Shown one piece after another: positions 15,813-23,711 of a stretch of DNA of 64,000 nt. Under the pieces are notes generated by a model. It worked only from the letters and a program-made list of their open reading frames with translations, made no database searches and was not told the DNA's origin. Origin of the DNA: Brevibacterium sp. ZH18 (lineage in GTDB: Bacteria; Actinomycetota; Actinomycetes; Actinomycetales; Brevibacteriaceae); assembly GCF_022748595.1 (NCBI RefSeq), contig NZ_JALDSX010000013.1, forward strand, positions 1-64,000, in the 5' to 3' direction. Every line of letters begins with the position of its first letter. Position 1 is the first letter of the stretch. A program made the translations under genes and the position numbers.

Positions 15813-17272
15813 AGTGTGATGCCTTCGGTGAAGTAGTGACGGCGGATCGTGGCGCTGCGGCCGATCCCGTCGATTCCGGACCAGACGAGGCGGTCGCGGG
15901 AGTCGGGATCCACCTTGCCATAGGTGCTGGCCAGGGACAGGAGGCCGACGACGCTCGCCAGACCCTGCGTGGCGGGGAACTGGTCGAGCACCTCGGCGAC
16001 GGAGACCTGATCGGTCCCGGCCATGGCGTCGTTGACGTTCTCGGTCAGTTCGGAGAAGTCGATCTCGGACTCACGGGCGACGGCGATGAGCTCCGCGAAA
16101 TCGACCTCGGTCTCGCTGGCCTCACCGAGTTCGGCTCCCGCATCGAATTCGGCTGGATCGTGGAGGACGACCTCGCCGACGCTGCCCAGCGCGATACTCG
16201 AGAGTTCGAGTTCCACACCGAGGTCGTCGTAGGGTCTGCGGACCCGCGCGACGGGTGCCGCGGCTGCCAGAGCATCCTGGATGAGGGTGCGCATGACGCG
16301 GTCGCGTTGGAATTCATGGGAGTGGACGTAGCGACGCAGGCCGCGCGCGAATTCGGAGAGGATGTCCGAGACCTCGCGCGATCCGTCCTTCATCTGCCGC
16401 ATCAGGGTGCGCAGGGACCGGCGGGTCTCAGGCGTCAGGGTCGCGGAGAAGTCGCGGTCGAGGATGGCCGCGATGTCCTCGTCGAAGGTCGCTGACTGCT
16501 CCGGATCACGCACGAGTGCTGAGAAGGCAGAGAACGTCCGGCCTTCGTCGGAGGATTCGATGAGGTCGACGCCGCGGAAGACTTCGTCGAGGACTTGAGA
16601 CTGTGAATCCTCGGCAGCGAGGATCGAAATCCGCAGTTCTTGGTTGAGGTCTTCGAAGCGGGCACGCACACGGGCGAAGTCGGCGGGCAGACCCTGCGCC
16701 TGTTGGAGGATGTCGCCGACGCGTTCGTTGGCTCGGCGTCGGTCGAGGACGAGTGATCGCGGGTCGCCCCGGCGAACGCGGGCAATCTCCGCGTCGATGC
16801 GATCACGTTCGGCACGCAGGGAGGCCAACCGCCGGGAGCTGTCCGGATCGGTGTCGATGGCCAGCTGCCGCACGGACTGGGCGAGGCTGACCAGGCGTGA
16901 TTCGGTCGCGGTCTGAGGCGGGGTGCGCAGCTGTTCGAGCATGCGGATGGCGTCGAATCCGGCTGCCGAGAGCTCGTAGGTCTCCCCTCGCGCCGAGGTG
17001 GCCGGTCGACGAACAAGGATCTCCGCCCGGCGCCAGTCGTCACAGTAGGCCTTCGCCGTGCGAGCGGACAGGTCGAAGTGATCGCGCAGCTCTTCAAGGT
17101 CCGAATCAATCGATTCGTGCAGGTCGTCCGTGGACACCCTGGTACCGGGCTTACCCAGGTGAGCACCCAGGGTCGCGGCCATGACCGGGAGGTGGTCTGC
17201 CCGCAGCATGCGCAGAGTGGCATTCGTTTCGAGCAGTCGCTTATAGGCGAGCGCTGAGCTGAGGGCTGACAT
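15809..17272 (-). CDS. jetA: JetA: Wadjet kleisin subunit (DUF3375)
   Basis: JetA is the MukF/MksF-like kleisin that bridges the JetC heads. DUF3375 marks type I Wadjet. The 487 residues begin with the family opening (SSALAYKRLLETNATLRMLRADHLPVMAATL), a winged-helix region to about residue 120, a helical centre, and a C-terminal part ending RSATIRRHYFTEG. It is the first jet gene. A GAGAAT hexamer 7 bases before the ATG (17280-17285 on the minus strand) could be a -10 box for a leaderless transcript. Alternatively, it is read through from the yjbR-like gene 45 bases upstream. Confidence 0.93.
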   Translation of the reverse strand: MSALSSALAYKRLLETNATLRMLRADHLPVMAATLGAHLGKPGTRVSTDDLHESIDSDLEELRDHFDLSARTAKAYCDDWRRAEILVRRPATSARGETYELSAAGFDAIRMLEQLRTPPQTATESRLVSLAQSVRQLAIDTDPDSSRRLASLRAERDRIDAEIARVRRGDPRSLVLDRRRANERVGDILQQAQGLPADFARVRARFEDLNQELRISILAAEDSQSQVLDEVFRGVDLIESSDEGRTFSAFSALVRDPEQSATFDEDIAAILDRDFSATLTPETRRSLRTLMRQMKDGSREVSDILSEFARGLRRYVHSHEFQRDRVMRTLIQDALAAAAPVARVRRPYDDLGVELELSSIALGSVGEVVLHDPAEFDAGAELGEASETEVDFAELIAVARESEIDFSELTENVNDAMAGTDQVSVAEVLDQFPATQGLASVVGLLSLASTYGKVDPDSRDRLVWSGIDGIGRSATIRRHYFTEGITL

Positions 17273-17317
17273 GAACTCTATTCTCTGCGCCAGCGGTCCC
17301 TGTTGCCAATTTCCGGG

Positions 17318-17728
17318 TCAGTCGTCGGATCGACCTCCGAACGTCGCAGGGTCGACGGGGCGGTCGCGCTTGGGCATCTTCGCGACGACCAGGCAGTAGG
17401 ACTCGAGGACGAGGTCGTGGAGAAGCTCCGCGTCGAGGGTATTGCCCGCAGTATTTTCGTCACCCGCTCCGCTCACCGTGATCCAGTGCAGCTTGTTCAT
17501 GTGATAGCCGGGGGTGATCTCGTCGTAGGCGTCGCGCAGGACCTCGCTGTCGAGCGGGTCGATCTTGAGGTTGAGGCTCGGGGCTCCCCGCAGCTCAAAA
17601 TGCATCATGAACATTTTGTCCCGGACCTTGTACACCGCGTACTCATGCCCGAAGGGATAGCTGATCTCGACAGACGGGTACTGGATCGCCTGCTCGTGGG
17701 CGAGAGTGAGCACCGTGTCGGGATCCAT
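17318..17728 (-). CDS. MmcQ/YjbR family protein
   Basis: The 136 residues match the small MmcQ/YjbR (DUF419) fold: VEISYPFGHEYAVYKVRDKMFMMHFELRGAPSLNLKIDP, GYHMNKLHWITV and the C-terminal YCLVVAKMPKR helix. These are cytosolic CyaY-like proteins thought to bind DNA or other ligands; the exact role is unknown. The ATG at 17728 has no ribosome binding site but a -10 hexamer TAGTCT (minus strand, 17735-17740) exactly 6 bases upstream, so it is probably leaderless. It is divergent from the asparaginase gene and lies 45 bases before jetA on the same strand. Confidence 0.85.
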   Translation of the reverse strand: MDPDTVLTLAHEQAIQYPSVEISYPFGHEYAVYKVRDKMFMMHFELRGAPSLNLKIDPLDSEVLRDAYDEITPGYHMNKLHWITVSGAGDENTAGNTLDAELLHDLVLESYCLVVAKMPKRDRPVDPATFGGRSDD

Positions 17729-17734
17729 GATTGG

Positions 17735-17770
17735 AGACTAGCAAAAGGCCATGACACGGGCCGATAGAAT
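17735..17770. promoter_or_regulatory. Divergent leaderless promoter pair
   Basis: TAGTCT on the minus strand (17735-17740) lies 6 bases before the yjbR-like ATG. TAGAAT on the plus strand (17765-17770) lies 7 bases before the asparaginase ATG. The start codons are only 49 bases apart, so the two promoters must overlap and probably compete. Confidence 0.65.
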
Positions 17771-17777
17771 CGTGACT

Positions 17778-18779
17778 ATGTCTGAGACCTCCCCACATCT
17801 TGTATTTGCCGCACTCGGCGGAACCATTGCATCGACTGCCGACGGCAACGGCGGAGTCACCCCCGCTCTGAGCGGGGCTGAGATCGCAGCAGCCGCTGGA
17901 CTCAATGAGGTCTGGCCTGATCTGCAGGCCGACTTCACTCAGGTCGCTCAGGTCTCGAGCGCGAACGTCACCCTGGAGATGCTCCTCGACGTCGTCGAAC
18001 TCGCCCGCACCACGGAAGCTGACGGCATTGTCCTCACTCAGGGCACCGACACTCTCGAGGAGAGCGCCTTCGGCCTCTGGCTCCTCAACGATTCGGGTGT
18101 TCATATCGCTGCCACCGGAGCCATGCGCAACCCCACCCTGCCCGGCGCCGACGGTCCGGCAAATGTTCGCTCCGCTGCATTGACCGCACTGTCACCCCAG
18201 GCCACAGGGCTGCCGTCGACTCTGGTCTTCAACGACGAAATCCATGATCCGCGCTTCGTCCGCAAGTCTCACGTGTCGTCGACTGCCGCGTTCTCATCCG
18301 GCCCCGTCCTCGGCGCGATCGGCTGGATCAGCGAGGACACGGTCCGGCTTCCCCACGCTCCAGCTTCTGCGATTGGTGGCAGCACCTCCCCGTTCGCAGG
18401 TCGTCCCCGTCCGGAGTCGTTGGCCAAGGTCGCCCTCGCCGAGGTGGGGATGGGCGAACCCGAGGAAACGCTGACTCAGATCATCGGCTCAGGGTTCACC
18501 GGTGCGGTGATCGCGGGAGTCGGCGGCGGGCATGTTCCCGAGCATCTGGTGCCGACGGTGACCCGCCTCGGCGAGGCTATGCCCGTCGTCCTGGCCTCAC
18601 GCCCCGGCTCCGGTGCGAGCTTGACCAGCACGTACGGCTACCCCGGCGGTGAGATCGGACTGCTCGAGTCCGGTCTCATCCCGGCTGGGATCCTCGACGC
18701 ACGCAAGGCGCGGATCGTACTGACCTTGGCTCTGAGCTTCGGTCTTGACCCCGCCGAGGTGTTCGCGGCGTTTGCATGA
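17778..18779 (+). CDS. Asparaginase
   Basis: It hydrolyses asparagine to aspartate and ammonia. The 333 residues carry both active-site motifs of the type I/II asparaginase family: the N-terminal Thr motif in ALGGTIAST and the second in GIVLTQGTDTLEESA, with the C-terminal small domain (GFTGAVIAGVGGGHVPEHLV). No signal peptide is seen, so it is likely cytoplasmic. I chose the ATG at 17778 over the one at 17751 because a TAGAAT -10 box lies 7 bases before it, giving a leaderless mRNA. The longer version would place the -10 inside the gene. Confidence 0.88.
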   Translation: MSETSPHLVFAALGGTIASTADGNGGVTPALSGAEIAAAAGLNEVWPDLQADFTQVAQVSSANVTLEMLLDVVELARTTEADGIVLTQGTDTLEESAFGLWLLNDSGVHIAATGAMRNPTLPGADGPANVRSAALTALSPQATGLPSTLVFNDEIHDPRFVRKSHVSSTAAFSSGPVLGAIGWISEDTVRLPHAPASAIGGSTSPFAGRPRPESLAKVALAEVGMGEPEETLTQIIGSGFTGAVIAGVGGGHVPEHLVPTVTRLGEAMPVVLASRPGSGASLTSTYGYPGGEIGLLESGLIPAGILDARKARIVLTLALSFGLDPAEVFAAFA

Positions 18780-18850
18780 GCACCATTCTCACGTGAGCTT
18801 CAGACGTCGAACTGGATGCGCGAGCGCTTCGCCGAAGGCAGTTCGCAGTT

Positions 18851-19168
18851 TCACACTGTCCGTGTCGACTGCCGAACAATGAGCTCAGGGGTGAATTTCT
18901 CATCCCGATGAGACTGCGCCCCCGATTCGTTCTCCGCCAGCAATGACTCGACTGCGGTGCGTCCTAGCAAATCCGCCGGCTGCCGCACTGATGTCAGCGG
19001 AACGATCGTCGAGAACGCGTAGTCAATATCGTCGTAGCCGATGATCGCCAGATCCTCCGGCACCCGCAGGCCAGTGAACATGATGACGGCCTGCATGAAA
19101 CCCACGGCCAGCAAGTCGTTGGCGCAGAACACCGCGTCCGGGCGCTGAACTGGTCGAGGCGGCTGCAC
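18851..19168 (-). pseudogene. C-terminal remnant of a LacI family regulator
   Basis: The 105 residues match only the last third of LacI/PurR-type repressors: PDAVFCANDLLAVGFMQA, RVPEDLAIIGYDDIDYA, VPLTSVRQPADLLGRTAVE and FTPELIVRQST. The DNA-binding helix-turn-helix and the first ligand-binding half are missing, and no frame upstream continues the match. It ends close to a hairpin repeat (19190-19253). It is best read as a decayed fragment that cannot bind DNA. Confidence 0.8.
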
Positions 19169-19189
19169 GTCGGCGCTGACATCGCGCGC

Positions 19190-19253
19190 TCAGCAACCCT
19201 TCTGTCACGGAGCAACCCGTCGTGGGGTAGCTGGGTGACAGAAGGGTTGCTGA
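19190..19253. repeat. Hairpin repeat, copy 1 (shared 22-bp core)
   Basis: Perfect 19-base arms (19190-19208 and 19235-19253) surround a 26-base loop. The loop holds a 22-base core (19211-19232) that matches, in reverse complement, 20 of 22 bases of the core at 41298-41319. Both elements also start with TCAGCAACC. It lies between the LacI remnant and the 3' end of the reductase gene, where it may also act as a terminator. Confidence 0.75.
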
Positions 19254-19275
19254 AGTGAAGCTGAAGGCGAAGCGC

Positions 19276-20298
19276 TCAGCTCTGTGCGCCGACGGCCACG
19301 ACCATCTTGCCGAAGTTGCGACCGGCGAGCAGATCGTTGAAGTACTCGGGAGCCTTGTCCAGGCCCGGACGGATGTCCTCGCGGTAGCGAACCTTTCCTT
19401 CCTTGACCCATCCGCTCATGTCGGACAGGAAAGCCTCGTGGTGCTTCTCGACGAACTCGGTCTGGATGAAGCCGCGAACGTTGAGTGAGCGGCTCAGAAT
19501 GTTGCCCATGAGCGCACCCGAACGGTCCGGGCCTTCAGGCAGCTCGGTGAGGTTGTAGTTAGCGACGAGTCCACAGACGGGCACGCGTGCGTAGGTGTTC
19601 AGGCGTGGCAGCACTGCCTTGAACACGTCTCCGCCGACGTTCTCGAAGTAGACGTCGATGCCCTGTGGCACCGATTCTTTGAGTTCGTTCTTGAGGTTAC
19701 CCGTCCGGTGGTCGAGCGCGACGTCGAAGCCGAGCTCCTTCAGGTGGCCGACCTTCTCGGGTCCACCGGCGATGCCGACGGCCTTCGCGCCCTTGATCTT
19801 CGCGATCTGACCGACGACGGAGCCGACGGGACCGGTTGCCGCAGCGACTGCCACGGTCTCGCCGGGCTGCGGACGGCCGATCTCCAAGAGACCTGCATAG
19901 GCGGTGAAGCCCGGCATGCCCAGCACACCAAGAGCGGTGCTGACTGGGGCGACCTCCGGATCGATGCGGCGCAGGTGCGCGGCCTTCTCGACGGAGAACT
20001 CCTGCCATCCGCCGTAGCCGAGGACAGTGTCGCCGGTGGAGAAGTCAGACGAGTTCGACTCGACGACCTCGGAGACCGTGGCACCGACCATGACATCGCC
20101 GACCTCGACCGGCTTCGCATAGGACTTCGCATCGGACATCCGACCACGCATGTACGGATCGAGTGAGAGGTACAGAGTCCGGAGCAGAACCTCACCGTCC
20201 TGCGGTGTCTGAACCGGAGCTTCCTCGAGGAGGTAGTTCTCAGCTGTGGGCTCTCCCACGGGGCGGGAATTGAGGAGGATCCTGTGGTTGGTCGTCAT
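19276..20298 (-). CDS. Zinc-independent NADP-dependent oxidoreductase (MDR, CurA-like)
   Basis: The 340 residues match the leukotriene-B4-dehydrogenase / curcumin-reductase branch of medium-chain dehydrogenases, which reduce activated C=C bonds with NADPH and need no zinc. Visible blocks are LSLDPYMRGRMSD near the start, GMPGFTAYAGLLEIGRPQPGE, the nucleotide-binding AAATGPVGSVVGQIAKIKGAKAVGIAGG, and IDVYFENVGG. I use the ATG at 20298, preceded by an AGGAAAG site, instead of the ATG-less extension to 20370. It stands alone, and its physiological substrate is unknown. Confidence 0.88.
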   Translation of the reverse strand: MTTNHRILLNSRPVGEPTAENYLLEEAPVQTPQDGEVLLRTLYLSLDPYMRGRMSDAKSYAKPVEVGDVMVGATVSEVVESNSSDFSTGDTVLGYGGWQEFSVEKAAHLRRIDPEVAPVSTALGVLGMPGFTAYAGLLEIGRPQPGETVAVAAATGPVGSVVGQIAKIKGAKAVGIAGGPEKVGHLKELGFDVALDHRTGNLKNELKESVPQGIDVYFENVGGDVFKAVLPRLNTYARVPVCGLVANYNLTELPEGPDRSGALMGNILSRSLNVRGFIQTEFVEKHHEAFLSDMSGWVKEGKVRYREDIRPGLDKAPEYFNDLLAGRNFGKMVVAVGAQS

Positions 20299-20391
20299 CG
20301 AGATGCTTCCTTTCTTCGACGCCGCGCACTGTCTGTGCACGGTCGTTGCGCGTCTAGAGGACTGAACCACTGGCGGCCGAAGCGGCAGTGC

Positions 20392-21192
20392 CTAGATCCA
20401 GTCCTTGTTGTAGCAACCACTTCGAACACGATGATGTTCCTGATTTCGCGAAGTATCAGAAACTGACGGTTCTGCCGCGAGTTCCCGAGCCTTCACCTCC
20501 CACTTTAGGTCGAATGCCCCGGTGAACTCGCCGAGGTGGTCGAGCAGTTCCGATCCATTGCCTCGGATCGTCTCGGACCACGCCTGGGGCCAGGCTTCGT
20601 AGTTGGCAGCCGCTGCCAGCTCGTCGACGTCTTTGAACACGGCCCCCGACGGGTCGAACTGTTCGCCCGGCACCAGACCGGCCGCCTCGGGGAATGTGAT
20701 GTCGAGGATGTGATCGCTCGTGTAGAGGGCGTCAGCCGTGCACTGATGTGTCGCCTCGAGGTTGACGTACCACTCGGCCCGGACCGAACCTGCCTCACCG
20801 GGTTTGAGCAGCACCCACACGGAGAACGGCACATGGGCGGGAACGATCTTGAGCACCCCGAGCCCACGCCAATGACCGGGTGCCATGATCCGCCGCGGCG
20901 CCTCGGCGAGGGGGCGGAAAGGGACTTTGAGCGGAACGTCGTGGGGATTGTGATCCTCCCAGCCGACGATCCTCGTGTCGGTGGTCTCGGTTCCTCCGGC
21001 CATCCACAGGACGGCGCCGTCGGGACCGTCCTCGATGACGCTCATGGGTCGGCGCACCTCGGCGCGGTCGCGGTCGAAGTCGAATCGTCTGAACGACCAG
21101 GTCACGGTTGACCCCGGCGACCAGAACGGCCCCTTCCCTACGCCGCGAGTGCCGGGTGGGACGTCGATCTCGTACGGATCGGTGAATTCCAT
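20392..21192 (-). CDS. DUF402 domain protein
   Basis: The 266 residues contain a DUF402 region in the second half (SVWVLLKPGEAGSVRAEWYVNLEATHQ, followed by HILDITFPEA and a DVDELAAAANYEAWPQAWSETI block). DUF402 folds are linked to nucleotide phosphatases and RNA-binding proteins, but the reaction here is unknown. A -10 hexamer TAGACT (minus strand, 21199-21204) lies 6 bases before the ATG, so the mRNA is probably leaderless. The C-terminal 25 residues are polar and unlike the core. The gene is divergent from the amidohydrolase. Confidence 0.8.
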   Translation of the reverse strand: MEFTDPYEIDVPPGTRGVGKGPFWSPGSTVTWSFRRFDFDRDRAEVRRPMSVIEDGPDGAVLWMAGGTETTDTRIVGWEDHNPHDVPLKVPFRPLAEAPRRIMAPGHWRGLGVLKIVPAHVPFSVWVLLKPGEAGSVRAEWYVNLEATHQCTADALYTSDHILDITFPEAAGLVPGEQFDPSGAVFKDVDELAAAANYEAWPQAWSETIRGNGSELLDHLGEFTGAFDLKWEVKARELAAEPSVSDTSRNQEHHRVRSGCYNKDWI

Positions 21193-21198
21193 GAGGGC

Positions 21199-21252
21199 AG
21201 TCTAGGCTTCCGATGTGGGCATCACCTGAGGATGTGCCACACGCCCTAAGCT
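21199..21252. promoter_or_regulatory. Second divergent leaderless promoter pair
   Basis: TAGACT on the minus strand (21199-21204) serves the DUF402 gene. TAAGCT on the plus strand (21247-21252) serves the amidohydrolase ATG at 21259. Each lies 6 bases from its start codon. The start codons are about 66 bases apart. Confidence 0.55.
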
Positions 21253-21258
21253 GGGGTG

Positions 21259-22203
21259 ATGGACAACTTCGACGCGGCAGCTCCCCGACCTTCGACGCCT
21301 GCAGACCCACACAGCGTCGCCCCGCCCCGCACCGATGCGGACGTCCCGGACTACCTCGAAGCGCTCGGCATTCCCGGACTCGCAGACATCCACATCCACT
21401 TCCTGCCGCAGAACGTCCTCGACAAAGTCTGGGCCTACTTCGATGACGCCGAGTCGAACTACGGTCAGCCCTGGCCGATCCACTACCGCTTCGACACCGA
21501 CACCCGGCTGCAGATCGTCCGTGACCTCGGCGTACGCGCAATCCCGGCCCTGACCTACCCGCACCGACCGGGGATGGCCGCCTGGCTCAACGACTGGAAC
21601 GCCGAGTTCGCCGCCGCCCACGACGACGTCATCCACTGCGCCACACTCTATGCCGAACCGGAGGCCGCCGACTACGTCCCCGCAGCTCTGGACGCCGGTG
21701 CCCGACTGTTCAAGATCCACGTCCAGGTGGGCGGATTCTCCCCCGACGACCGTGTCCTCGACCCGGCGTGGGCGGCACTGGCCGAGGCGCAGGTTCCCAT
21801 CGTCATCCACGCCGGGTCGAGGCCGCTGCCCGGCACCTACACCGGCCCCGAGGCCGTCGCGAATGTCCTCGAACGCTTCCCCACACTCCGGTTCGTCATC
21901 GCCCATATGGGCATGCCCGAGTACAACGAGTTCGCCAGCTTGGCCGAGGACTACAGCGGAGTCCACCTGGACACGACGATGTACGCGACCGGGTTCCTCA
22001 ACTCCCCCGCCGAGGTGGATCGCGCTTATCGTGAGCGCTTGGTCGGTCTGCAGAACAAGATCGTCCTGGGCTCCGACTTCCCCAACATTCCCTACCCCTA
22101 TGCCAGGCAGATCTCAGGGCTCGCCGAACTGGGCCTCGGCGATGACTGGATGGCCTCGGTGCTGTGGCACAACGGCGCGAGGCTGCTCGGCCTCGACGAC
22201 TGA
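21259..22203 (+). CDS. Amidohydrolase family metal-dependent hydrolase
   Basis: About 314 residues of the amidohydrolase-2 TIM-barrel family. Visible metal or catalytic motifs are ADIHIHFLP (HxH), KIHVQVGGF, IVIHAGSRPLPG, FVIAHMGMPE and VLGSDFPNIPYPY with the final Asp. These proteins include decarboxylases and hydrolases of ring compounds, and the substrate is not evident. The start is the ATG at 21259 or the GTG just before it. The -10 TAAGCT spacing favours the ATG. The gene ends 3 bases before the stop of the convergent DUF421 gene. Confidence 0.85.
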   Translation: MDNFDAAAPRPSTPADPHSVAPPRTDADVPDYLEALGIPGLADIHIHFLPQNVLDKVWAYFDDAESNYGQPWPIHYRFDTDTRLQIVRDLGVRAIPALTYPHRPGMAAWLNDWNAEFAAAHDDVIHCATLYAEPEAADYVPAALDAGARLFKIHVQVGGFSPDDRVLDPAWAALAEAQVPIVIHAGSRPLPGTYTGPEAVANVLERFPTLRFVIAHMGMPEYNEFASLAEDYSGVHLDTTMYATGFLNSPAEVDRAYRERLVGLQNKIVLGSDFPNIPYPYARQISGLAELGLGDDWMASVLWHNGARLLGLDD

Positions 22204-22206
22204 GGT

Positions 22207-22746
22207 TCAGCCCTCGCGGGGGATGCGATCGGCGCCGATGACGCCGCGCAGAAGCTCCTCGTCGAGCGGCAGGCCGCGTTTTGTCACGCTGATCTGCCCA
22301 GTGGGCTCGAGGATGACGCACGCGACTTCGCGGTACTGACGGATCCCTGACATGCGCAGCTTCGAGATCACTTCGGCTCGATCGACGTGGGCCCGGGCGA
22401 GGTTGTCGAGCAGCAGCTCGTCACCGGCCATGAGCACGATGGCTGGACTGTTGACGATTCCTTCGATTCGACCGAACCTGCGCAATCGCCCGGTCAGCGC
22501 CTGCAGTACGAGCATGGTGGCCAGTGCCAGGACCCCGGAGACCAGGGTCGGTGTGTTGCCGAGGATCGAGCGGCCGATGATCGCACCCAGCGCGATGATC
22601 GCAGCGAGGTCGAAGCTCGAGAGGCTGGCCAGAGCGCGCTGGCCGAACACACGCACGAGGACGATGATCCCCACGTAGAACACGACGCAGGAGATGATGA
22701 TCCTCACCGCGTCATAGCCGTCGAGTCCGAACTCAGTCCACTCCAT
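22207..22746 (-). CDS. DUF421 (YetF-like) membrane protein
   Basis: The 179 residues begin with two or three membrane helices (IIISCVVFYVGIIVLVRVFG and VSGVLALATMLVLQALTG). The YetF cytosolic domain follows with IVNSPAIVLMAGDELLLDNLARAHV, SKLRMSGIRQYREVACVILEPTGQISV and a final LPLDEELLRG. Function of the family is poorly known. I use the ATG at 22746, which follows a strong GGAGGAG, not the longer frame to 22788. It is convergent with the amidohydrolase. Confidence 0.87.
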   Translation of the reverse strand: MEWTEFGLDGYDAVRIIISCVVFYVGIIVLVRVFGQRALASLSSFDLAAIIALGAIIGRSILGNTPTLVSGVLALATMLVLQALTGRLRRFGRIEGIVNSPAIVLMAGDELLLDNLARAHVDRAEVISKLRMSGIRQYREVACVILEPTGQISVTKRGLPLDEELLRGVIGADRIPREG

Positions 22747-22806
22747 GCTGTCTCCTCCCCCAGTGGATCCTACAACTTCATCCTCCACCGAGGTGGTGCG
22801 CCGAAC

Positions 22807-23622
22807 TCAGCGCGTGCGCAGCCACTCGTCGAGCGTGACGCCGGAGAGCCTCGGCGAATCAGGGATGAGACCGTCCCGGGACATCGGACCGGGGATGGGG
22901 ACCGGAATGACCGTCGGGACTCGGCGCCGTCTGCCGCGCCCCACCCCATCACTGACCTCAGAATCGCGCGCATCACGGACCGCACCATCGCGACCGGCAG
23001 TGCCAGCACCAGCACCGAGGATGGCGGCCGCAATCGACGGCATGTCGCTGATCTCGGGGCCGGCGACCTCGACGGTTCCCCGCTCACCGGAGTCGATGGC
23101 CTCGGCCATCATCCGTGCCGCTTCGTCAGCGGCGAGCGCGCGCACGACCATCTTCGGAACGAAGGCGAGAGGGCCTGCGGCGATGGTCATGGACTGGGCA
23201 AGTTCGAACCACTGCGCGGACCGGAAGACGAGCAGCTGGTCGCTGGGCACGAGCCGCCGGTAGACCCTCTCCTGCAGTTCTTTGCCCTGGTAATAGCCGA
23301 GGAGTTTCGACCGAGTGACCTCGGGCCTGAACGCAATGGACAGGCACACCATGGCCGCACCCGGATTCTCAGCAGCTGCCATAGCGATCGAGCGGGAACT
23401 GCGGGAGAAGAAGTCGAGTGCTTTGTGCCGGTTGTTCGTCATACGGTTAACGCAGTCGACGAGGACGTCGCTGCCTTCAGCCGCCTCGGTGATGCCTTCC
23501 CCGTTGTAGGTGTCGACGCCGATCCCGCGGTGGGCGGCGATGACCGAGTGCCCTCTGCTGCGCAGATGCGCGACGAGGTGGTGCCCGAAGGTCCCGGTGG
23601 CGCCGTAAACGGTGATCTGCAT
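22807..23622 (-). CDS. NAD(P)-binding Rossmann protein (atypical SDR)
   Basis: The 271 residues begin with the dinucleotide motif VYGATGTFGHHLVAHL and continue as an atypical SDR/NmrA-like fold (SDVLVDCVNRMTN, SKLLGYYQGKELQERVYRRL, VFRSAQWFELAQSM, GTVEVAGPE). These proteins often act as sugar or flavin epimerases or as redox sensors. No classic YxxxK pair is seen at the usual place. A basic RGRRRRVP stretch interrupts the C-terminal third. The start is preceded by a GAGGGG site. No linked pathway is apparent. Confidence 0.75.
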   Translation of the reverse strand: MQITVYGATGTFGHHLVAHLRSRGHSVIAAHRGIGVDTYNGEGITEAAEGSDVLVDCVNRMTNNRHKALDFFSRSSRSIAMAAAENPGAAMVCLSIAFRPEVTRSKLLGYYQGKELQERVYRRLVPSDQLLVFRSAQWFELAQSMTIAAGPLAFVPKMVVRALAADEAARMMAEAIDSGERGTVEVAGPEISDMPSIAAAILGAGAGTAGRDGAVRDARDSEVSDGVGRGRRRRVPTVIPVPIPGPMSRDGLIPDSPRLSGVTLDEWLRTR

Positions 23623-23711
23623 GTCTCATCCCCTCAGTGCCGACGAATCGGCACACATTCGAGCGCAGGGCCCGTCGCGGGTCGAACCGACGGACACCGT
23701 CACGAGACAGT

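Noticed and set aside
10228-17272. Jet genes as a housekeeping MukBEF/MksBEF condensin
   Set aside because: DUF3375 JetA and the JetD nuclease with its DxD pair are specific to the defence form.
9068-17272. Wadjet region as a recent mobile island
   Set aside because: No integrase, transposase, tRNA or direct repeats at the ends, and its base composition matches the neighbours as far as I can judge.
18788-18797. CTCACGTGAG palindrome as an operator
   Set aside because: Ten bases is too short to be convincing, and a similar word occurs at 49303 inside a coding region.
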